Translations under genes and position numbers: made by a program
Origin: Leifsonia poae
GTDB taxonomy: Bacteria > Actinomycetota > Actinomycetes > Actinomycetales > Microbacteriaceae
Direction: 5' to 3'
DNA: 12,787 bases
Assembly: GCF_020009625.1 (NCBI RefSeq)
Contig: NZ_JAIHLP010000005.1
Span: forward strand, 1-12,787
The notes under the pieces: generated by a model
The model's database searches: none
The model's input: the letters and a program-made list of their open reading frames with translations, nothing else
What the model was told of the DNA's origin: nothing
Part shown: one piece after another, positions 7,093 through 12,787 of the stretch
Layout: each line of letters begins with the position of its first letter
Position numbering within the stretch: the stretch's first letter is position 1

Positions 7093-7121
7093 GTCCAGAC
7101 CAAATTCCTCCTACTCGATTG

Positions 7122-7147
7122 GTTGCTCAGCCGGGTACCCGCGCAAC
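7122..7147 (-). terminator. Hairpin after the acidic-protein gene
   Basis: Outer arms GTTGC (7122-7126) and GCAAC (7143-7147) enclose a CGGGTACCCG self-complementary core with unequal flanks. It begins 3 bp beyond the TAA stop at 7150-7152. It could end the transfer operon before the PadR promoter. There is no T-tract, so the call is modest. Confidence 0.4.
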
Positions 7148-7149
7148 GA

Positions 7150-7359
7150 TTACGGCTTGCCTTCGCCGTCCGATTCCCGCTCCGGGATAGCTGGCTCGTC
7201 GTACTCACCGTTCGTCAGCCGGCGGTACTCGTCGTCGATCTCCGCGTCGAGCTGGCGAGACTCGCGGATGGCGGCGAACAGATGTTTCTCAAACGACACG
7301 AGTTCCTGGTCGCCCACGACCATCTCATCATCGTCATCGAACTCGTCGTCATCACTCAT
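7150..7359 (-). CDS. Very acidic small protein
   Basis: 69 residues starting MSDDDEFDDDDEMVVGDQEL and ending DEPAIPERESDGEGKP. It has 25 Asp/Glu against 7 Lys/Arg. The middle (SFEKHLFAAIRESRQLDAEI) is probably helical. The start ATG 7359 overlaps the upstream stop as ATGA, so it is coupled to the preceding gene. The track upstream to 7383 is not needed. No family is recognised. Small acidic proteins encoded by mobile elements can act as DNA mimics, chaperones or antitoxins, but nothing in the sequence decides between these. It is the last gene of the transfer operon, followed by a hairpin. Confidence 0.6.
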   Translation of the reverse strand: MSDDDEFDDDDEMVVGDQELVSFEKHLFAAIRESRQLDAEIDDEYRRLTNGEYDEPAIPERESDGEGKP

Positions 7360-7718
7360 GCCGACATGCTGGTCGCGTGCCACGCCGTCGTCAACAGTTG
7401 ATTGAGCGTGTTCGCACGCAGAAGCATTTCACAGCCCACGCAGATAGCCGTGAATGTCGAACGGACGCAGTGGCCACGCATAGCTTGCTCGCGAGGGGGC
7501 GCGGATGGCCGCTCTTTTAGAGGGTCACCGATAGATCTCCAGTTACAGGACGCGGCTTCTGGGAGGCCCACGATGCCGCGAAGCATGCCGCGCAGGTACG
7601 ATCGCGCCATAATCGTCTCGCCCCAGGCGGCTAGCAGCTCGAGTCGGCGCCCGCCGATGAACTCGGCAATGTGCCGCTCATTCTCCGCTTTCAGCTCCGG
7701 ACTGTAGGCGACATGCAT
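7356..7718 (-). CDS. Uncharacterised 120-residue protein at the end of the transfer operon
   Basis: Reads MHVAYSPELKAENERHIAEF, then IGGRRLELLAAWGETIMARS and YLRGMLRGIVGLPEA, then a second half with RGHCVRSTFTAICVGCEMLL and RANTLNQLLTTAWHA. There are four Cys in the second half (CNW, HCV, ICV, GCE), mostly helical composition and no signal peptide. ATG 7718 is chosen; GTG 7751 in the same frame would give 131 residues and lie 6 nt after the upstream stop, and neither has a strong Shine-Dalgarno. The stop overlaps the acidic-protein start (ATGA). No homology is recognised. Its place between the transfer genes and the acidic protein suggests an accessory or paired function. Confidence 0.5.
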   Translation of the reverse strand: MHVAYSPELKAENERHIAEFIGGRRLELLAAWGETIMARSYLRGMLRGIVGLPEAASCNWRSIGDPLKERPSAPPREQAMRGHCVRSTFTAICVGCEMLLRANTLNQLLTTAWHATSMSA

Positions 7719-7757
7719 GTCACTGGGTTGCGTTGCGCGCTGTTGAAACACGCCCTG

Positions 7758-8825
7758 TCATTGCTGACTCCCGACATAAGCGCCCGTGGCGTACAGGAAG
7801 TCGATGTGTAGATGGTTCCCGGTGTCGTCGATCTGGCCGAAGTTCGTGGTCGCGATCGTCACGCCCGCAGCTGCGCGAAACGTCCTTCTGCCCGACTCGT
7901 GAGCCCTTGGCACGATCGGGTCGAGCATCCCGATCAGGCGCAGCGAGTACCCGTCTGCCCCCGTGAGCGGCGTGCCGTTGAGCATGTAGAAGTCGACGGC
8001 GTGCCCGCCGCCGTTCTTGTAGTGGGCCGACTCCGTGCCGGCCCCTTCGATCTGGCCGGTGCATCTGCGGTTGATGTCGGAGACGCCCACGGACTGGAAG
8101 GTGCGAACAGCGAGCACGATGGTCTGCAAGACACGGTGTCGATTCCGCAATCCGCGACGGTCTTATCCTGAGCAATCCAGCGGATCTCTTTGATGTGATC
8201 CGGCACCAGGCCACGCAGCTGGCCGGCGTCCGCCGCTTTCACGAGTTCCTGGGCGAGCCCCACCTGGTCGGCGCCTACGGCGCACCCGGGGTGCCGCCGC
8301 CATTACTGCCGAGCGCCTGCACGACCTGCGCGGCCGCGGAGTAGAACTTCGTGTAGTGGTTTGGGTCAGCGTTCACCTGCACGTGTGCGCGGCCAGCGTC
8401 GGGTCATGGCCTGCCAGCCGGGCACTTGGATGAGTCGCTGGAAGAACAGCACCGCCGACTTGGTCGGGTCCATCCGATATCCGCGAGGCTCCCCCAGGTG
8501 TCGCGCTGCTGAAACAGCCCGCGCGGTCGGGGGCCGGCCTGGTCGCCATGGTCGAGCACCCGCAACCGGATTCGCCCATCGCGGTCATGACGCCGATGAC
8601 CTGAGCCTGGGCGTCGAGCCCCAGTCCGGTCGCGCGCGTTCATGATCGCCGCGGCGTTCGCGAGCTGGTCGCCTGAGTAGCCGGCGATCGGCCGGCTGCT
8701 GATCGCGATGGTCGCGACGACCTCGCCGCCGCCGCATCCGCTGGCTTGCGCGCCGGACATGAACACACCACCGCCGAACATCACCAGAACGGTGATGCGG
8801 CAGCCGCGATGCCCTTCCAGCCCAT
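7758..8825 (-). CDS. Secreted conjugation cell-wall hydrolase: lysozyme-like plus LAS-type peptidase domains (frameshifted)
   Basis: VirB1-like enzyme of about 355 residues that would open peptidoglycan for the transfer channel. The start ATG 8825 overlaps the ATPase stop as TGATG (MGWKGIAAAA). An N-terminal membrane anchor or signal follows (ITVLVMFGGGVFMSGAQA). The lysozyme-like domain contains IAGYSGDQLANAAAIMNA, VMTAMGESG with the presumed catalytic Glu (about 8570), LRVLDHGDQAG and RGLFQQRDTWGSLAD, then a PGW segment near 8420. A QVNADPNHYTKFYSAAAQVV stretch leads to DQVGLAQELVKAADAG. The C-terminal domain has GGGHAVDFYMLNGTPLTGAD and ends FGQIDDTGNHLHIDFLYATG; the His/Asp and HLHID motifs fit LAS (M15-like) zinc peptidases. 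At least five single-base frameshifts interrupt it (about 8800, 8580-8620, 8370, 8285, 8110). The two-domain architecture is familiar in actinobacterial conjugative modules. Confidence 0.8.
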
Positions 8826-10290
8826 CACGCGCTCCGCAGCACCGAGGCGGCGGCACCCTCCATGCCCTCGTCGGGTGTTGGTGATCTGCGTCTCCCACTC
8901 CGAGCGGATGTGCCGCACGAGCGTTTCAACGTGCGTTGCCGTACTTGAAGTAGTGGTGGCCGTCGCTCAGCTGCGTAATGTCGTGCGCCCGCTCGGGAGA
9001 GAAGTTGAAGGTCTGCTGGCCACCACAGCGCATCCTCGTGCCGGCTCTGCCGTAGACGTAGACCGACTGGGCCTCCTGCACCATCGCCATACCGGGTGAG
9101 TTGGCAGGAATATCGGTGCCCTTGTGGAAGGCGAAACACGTTGGAGAGCCGAGGCCACGGGAGAGCTTCTGATTCGCCTCTCGCGAGCGATGCGGAGGGG
9201 CCGGCAGCGATGTGCCAGCCTTCCTCGTAGACGCACGTCGTGTGCCAGCCGCGGTCGTTGCGGAGTCGACCGAGCAGCCACATGTGCCCGATCGCCATGA
9301 CGATCGGCACGGAAGGGCCGTCATCGGCAGCTGCGAAATGTCCCAGCTGGTGAGCTTGTGCGCCAGGTCGACCACCTTGGACGTTTCGCCGTCGAGCAGG
9401 CCGGCATAGTCGTCCAAGAAGCGTGTTGAGGTGAACTGCACCGAGAGGCCGGCCTGGTGCAGCTTGTCCGCGCGCCTGCGGCGAATGCTGCGCGTAGTCG
9501 CTGTCCGCGGTCGTCGACGCGAGCGCCGGCAGCACGTCGGCCAGGGTCGGCACCCGTCCGTCCTCGAACCGGGCGAGCGTGATCCGCAGGGCCGAGCGGA
9601 GCGCTTCTTCTTCCTCGTTGAGCGGGTGTCGTTGCGAGCGAGGCGCGTGACGACTTTCAGCAGCCGCATTTGCCCGATGCTCCGGGCCGTGGCTGATCAT
9701 GGGGTCCAGCAGATTCAGCCGGGTGCCGGTGCCGTCGTCGGTGAACTTGATGGGCTCGGGCTCTCGAACGCGCGCGCGAGCTCGGAGTATTCGCCCTCCC
9801 CTGCTCGGTCCCTTTTGTCGAACACGGTGGCGCGCCGCTTGCCATGATGAGGGCCGGGCGACGAGCGCGGTCTTGATGAAGCTCGACTACGGAGCCGACG
9901 TCGCCCATCACGACGACGTTCGGGCTCGACACCAACATGCGGCGCGAGTTTAGGCGGTCACCGGTCGTGCGCGATTGACGTCTTCGAGAGCACGTCGCGG
10001 CCGGTGACAATGCCGCCTGGTGCCGGTGGTGCGCCGATAACGGCGGAGTTGAGGACTTCGCCTGCCGGGTGGTCGACGGCGCACCGCGCAGCGCGGGGCG
10101 TAGAAGCCGCGACCGGCGCGGCCGCTGCGCGCGCGCAGCTGCGTGCCGGGGACGTTCCACGGCAGCAGCTCGTCCTGCCCTCGGTGCGTCCGCTCTCGTC
10201 GACCTGTACTTCCTCGGGCGGGGCGAACTTCCGCAGAACCGGCAGCGACCACATACCGCTCTTGGTGCTCTCGGCCTTGTGCTCGCTCAT
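8825..10290 (-). CDS. VirB4-like conjugative transfer ATPase (frameshifted)
   Basis: Cytoplasmic or membrane-associated AAA ATPase of about 488 residues that powers the actinobacterial type IV secretion system. The start ATG 10290 (MSEHKAESTKSGMWSLPVLR) has a strong GGAGG 5 nt upstream and overlaps the preceding stop (ATGA). It reads AVDHPAGEVLNSAVIGAPPA, then SSPNVVVMGDVGS, where the Walker A Gly-Lys-Ser should follow (9870-9905). The bases read GGCTCCGTAGTCGAG, which becomes GS-GK-SS if one G and one A are restored, so the loss looks like two homopolymer deletions. Next come FDKRDRAGEGEYSELARAF, FTDDGTGTRLNLLDPMI, VPTLADVLPALAST, the Walker B-like VYEEGWHIAAGPS, FAFHKGTDIPANSPGMAMVQ, EAQSVYVYGRAG, and FNFSPERAHDITQLSDGHHY with FKYGNAR near the end. 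At least seven frameshifts. Confidence 0.85.
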
Positions 10291-11940
10291 AGCGCCTCCT
10301 TGTTGGTCTTGCCGGCCAGCTTCCGTACACGCGTTGGTGACAGAGGGCTTCTCGGTCTGGATACCTCGGCCGATCGGCCACGTCGTGCCGGACGCCGCCG
10401 ATTGAAGCTGTCCTGCCAGTCCAGTGGCCTCGACGCCGAGCCCGTTCTCGCAGACTTCCTCTAGCTGACGAGACGCGATTTGCAGCCGGTCGCGGCTTGT
10501 CTCGGTGATCGTGACGTAGCCGATCCAGCTGTCCCCGTGGTGGCGGGAGCCATACCCAAGATCGGCGTTCCGCAGCTGCGCGGCGGTCTTGTTCACGTGG
10601 TTTCGTCGTTCGCGAGGCGGCCCTTTTCGGCCGTCGTTCATTCTGCGCGGCTTGGTCGCGCACCAGGTCGCGCCGGGCCGCAGCGCGTGCCTCGGATGCG
10701 GGGATTAGCTGGTGATGGAACGACACCGTAACGGAGGAAGTGCAGCTCCGACCCCAATCAGCAGGTCGAGCATCCACAGCTGCGACCGTTTGCCTTACGG
10801 CGAGGTTCTCGGCCTTGATCGCGCGGCGGTGCGGTGCCACCACTCGACCTCTGCGCCCGTCTCGGGGGTTGGTGGCCGTGACGATGTGTGCGAGTAATTC
10901 GTCGTGGGACGCGACGGCCAGCTTGCCCGGGTCGTCGACAGGCTGGTCGATCGGGTGAAACGGGTTCTGGCCGTGAACGACGTGCGCTCCGGTTCTGCCG
11001 TGCGGTGAGCACGCAACGTCTCCCAAACGTGCCGCGCGGAGGCGCGCTCTGCGGACTCGATTTCGCCGGTGCATCAGTGCGCGCCAACCGTCGCGGCCCT
11101 CCCCATATCCACGGGCGACGTCGACGAATTCGGCGTCGATTGGCCAGCACGCCGTGATCGGTGCCGCTGCACCATTGCGTCCCGGCGGCGTGTGGCACCA
11201 TCCCGTACGAGAGCACGGCGGTGGTTGGTCGGGATCGTCGGGTCAAGGCTAACCTCCGCCCACGCCGCGTTGAATGCTTTCGGGCGGCAGCACTCGCGTG
11301 GTCACCCTGCACGCGACGCAGCAGGCTCGACGTGCTGCGCGCGATGCCAGGAACTCCCCGAAAGCCTCGGCCGCTCGACGAGGCGACCCGAGTGGGCTCC
11401 GCACCGCGCAGCTGCCCGGTGACGGTGAACACGACCGATAGATAGGGCTTCTCCCCATCGGGGCGTGCCAGGCGATTCCCGGCTCGCGCCGGCCCATCTG
11501 AAGCCATCCCATTCCGTCCGCACCGTCCGGCATGGTCCGCATCGCCGCAAGCTCGCGTGCGGCCGTCCACCGGGTCCTCCTTGCCGCGTCTTGTCCTGGC
11601 TTGAGCTGGGTCAGCTGGTCCCACTGTGCGACGTCGAACGGCGTGTAGCGGTCGATGCCGGCGCGGCGCGCGGTCCCTTCCAGCGCACCCGACGTTCGCG
11701 CGGTCGAGGATCGACCCGCGGTGAGTGCGTGCTGTGACCAGGAACACCAGCAGCGCGGCGATGACGGCAACGACGACGGCGGGTGCACCAAAGAACGGTG
11801 CGCCGACGACCAGGCCGACTCCACACAGGGCAAGCAGGATGTTGCGCGGGCCTTTGCCGGACCCGCCGAAGAATGATCGGTGGCCGGCTTCGCCGCCCAG
11901 CTGCCTCTCTACCATCCGTGTTCTGCGCTGCGTTGCTCAC
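10287..11940 (-). CDS. SCO6880-family conjugative transfer membrane protein (frameshifted)
   Basis: Type IV secretion component of about 550 residues, found in actinobacterial conjugative elements next to VirB4. GTG 11940 is preferred as start because it overlaps the upstream stop as GTGA; it reads VSNAAQNTDG and must shift to MVERQLGGEAGHRSFFGGSG at 11915. Two adjacent N-terminal membrane spans follow (NILLALCGVGLVVGAPFFG and APAVVVAVIAALLVFLVTA), recalling PrgI/VirB3-like proteins. The soluble part includes YTPFDVAQWDQLTQLKPGQD, GWLQMGRREPGIAWHAPMG, EKPYLSVVFTVTGQLRGAE, HVVHGQNPFHPIDQPVDDPG, WIGYVTITETSRDRLQIASR and the ending TTWPIGRGIQTEKPSVTN, similar to the LPLGRG ending known in the family. 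After a final shift it ends RKLAGKTNKEAL with TGA at 10287-10289. Ten or more frameshifts. The family assignment is from recognised motif order. Confidence 0.78.
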
Positions 11941-12787
11941 TGTGCCCCCTTCGTCCGAATTGCAGCCGCCTCAGCGGCCATAGCGCCCGCCTCCTGGGCC
12001 TTTTCGACACAGCCGCCTGCCCGGCTGCCACACGCGCGGCCGCAAATGAGCGTAGGAACGCAATCGCGGCACCGACGCCAGTAGCGGACTCGCCGCGCCC
12101 GCGGCCGCCAGCCTGCAGCTCCGGCACCAGCTGCGCCGGCCCCCGTGCCCGCGCGGCTGCGCCCGCTTCGGCTCCTGCGCCGGCTGCCCGTCCGGCGCTC
12201 TTGCCCGCTTTCGCTCCGCTCCGGCGAAGTCGCCAGTCCCCCGCTCCCCTTCACGCTGGGTGCGTCCTCGACTGGCGATGGGGCGTTGCCAGAGTCAGTC
12301 GGCTTGCCACCCTGTCGGGCTTCTGGTGCGTACTTCTGCGTGGCGTCCTGCATATTGCCCGAGCCCCATCGCCCCGGCTGCATGCTCGGCCCGTTACTTC
12401 CGCCGAAGGAGGCCGGGATGACCGGCGCGAACTTCATCAGAAGCGCCGGACTGAGAGTCGCAATGAGCATTGCGAGAATGCCGGAAATGAGCACGCGAGG
12501 CGCTGCACGTTCAGGTGATCGCCGAACGTCTCGACGCGCGCGGCCCCGATCCAGTGGAACGTGACGCCGAGCATGAAGAACAGCAGCGGGGTGCGCAAGC
12601 ATCACGCCGATAAAACAGGCCACGAGTCGCCAGCCGGTCTTGCGGCGCTGCGGATCGATGATCCAGACATAGCCGAGCGGGACAGCACACCGGCGAAGTA
12701 CAGGACGACGAGAAGCACGAGCATGACGGCGATCGCCATAAGAAGCGCGATCCACGCGCAGAACATCAGAAACGCCGCGACCGGTGC
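11937..12787 (-). CDS. VirB6/TrbL-like (SCO6881-type) polytopic membrane protein, C-terminal part (partial, frameshifted)
   Basis: C-terminal 280 or so residues of the channel protein of the type IV secretion system; the gene continues past the right edge. The visible order is AAFLMFCAWIALLMAIAVML and VLLVVLYFAGVL (a long span), GYVWIIDPQRRKTGWRLVAC and FIGVMLAHP then LLFFMLGVTFHWIG (spans), ISGILAMLIATLSPALLMKF (span), and a soluble tail. The tail starts SFGGSNGPSMQPGRWGSGNM, is rich in Ala, Gly, Pro and Arg, and ends QEAGAMAAEAAAIRTKGAQ. A long disordered Ala/Gly-rich cytoplasmic tail after the last span is usual in this family. The TGA at 11937-11939 overlaps the SCO6880-family start (GTGA). 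At least four frameshifts (about 12685, 12590, 12495, 12200 and 12030). Confidence 0.72.
   Translation of the reverse strand, partial: TGRGVSDVLRVDRASYGDRRHARASRRPVLRRCAVPLGYVWIIDPQRRKTGWRLVACFIGVMLAHPAAVLHARRHVPLDRGRARRDVRRSPERAAPRVLISGILAMLIATLSPALLMKFAPVIPASFGGSNGPSMQPGRWGSGNMQDATQKYAPEARQGGKPTDSGNAPSPVEDAPSVKGSGGLATSPERSESGQERRTGSRRRSRSGRSRAGTGAGAAGAGAAGWRPRARRVRYWRRCRDCVPTLICGRACGSRAGGCVEKAQEAGAMAAEAAAIRTKGAQ

Noticed and set aside
7323..7362. Repeated CATCATCGTC-like tract as a tandem DNA repeat
   Set aside because: It is only the codon run for the Asp/Glu-rich N-terminus of the acidic protein.
11880..12564. Plus-strand open frames of 139-212 residues at the right end
   Set aside because: They are shadows of the VirB6/TrbL-like gene; their Ala/Pro/Arg-rich text is the complement of its Ala/Gly-rich tail.
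1..12787. CRISPR array, tRNA, rRNA, integrase, transposase or IS ends
   Set aside because: No regularly spaced repeats, no cloverleaf or rRNA-like stretch, and no recombinase motifs were found on either strand by reading.

Overview
The window is high-GC DNA with the codon texture of an actinobacterium. The sugar-utilisation half and the ROK regulator recall Microbacteriaceae-type soil or plant-associated actinobacteria, but that placement is inference. Nearly all genes lie on the minus strand and read from right to left. No rRNA, tRNA, integrase, IS element or CRISPR array was seen.

Left part (1-5181): an alpha-glucoside utilisation locus. A GH13 alpha-glucosidase (3840 to 2175) overlaps a second, shorter GH13 enzyme (2182 to about 832), which abuts an ABC sugar-transporter permease (831 to beyond the left edge). 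A ROK-family repressor is transcribed divergently (3912-5163). The 71-bp gap between the divergent starts carries a small inverted repeat over both likely promoters. This is a classic regulator/operon arrangement: sugar is imported, cleaved by the glucosidases, and sensed by the ROK protein.

Middle (5182-7147): a convergent junction with hairpins, followed by a compact three-gene cassette on the minus strand. A PadR-type regulator (7062-6745) is followed after 1 nt by a membrane-anchored protein (6743-5925), which overlaps by ATGA a second membrane-anchored protein (5928-5382). A 30-bp near-perfect palindrome lies directly in front of the PadR start and overlaps its likely leaderless promoter. 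I consider this autoregulated cassette of uncharacterised membrane proteins the best candidate for an undescribed system here.

Right part (7150-12787): a conjugative type IV secretion module of the actinobacterial SCO6880/SCO6881 kind, reading right to left. It comprises a VirB6/TrbL-like multispanning protein (partial), an SCO6880-family membrane protein, a VirB4-like ATPase and a secreted two-domain cell-wall hydrolase (lysozyme-like plus LAS-type peptidase). A 120-aa unknown and a very acidic 69-aa protein follow. Most start/stop junctions are ATGA, GTGA or TGATG overlaps, so the genes look translationally coupled in one operon. The module implies an integrative conjugative element or conjugative plasmid; its integrase and relaxase would lie outside the window.

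Caveat on quality: the sugar genes, the ROK gene and the conjugation genes are broken by many single-base frameshifts, often at short homopolymers and almost without in-frame nonsense changes. This looks more like sequencing or assembly error than decay. The stretch 5925-7751 is essentially intact. Boundaries of the broken genes are reconstructed from conserved motifs picked up in successive frames.
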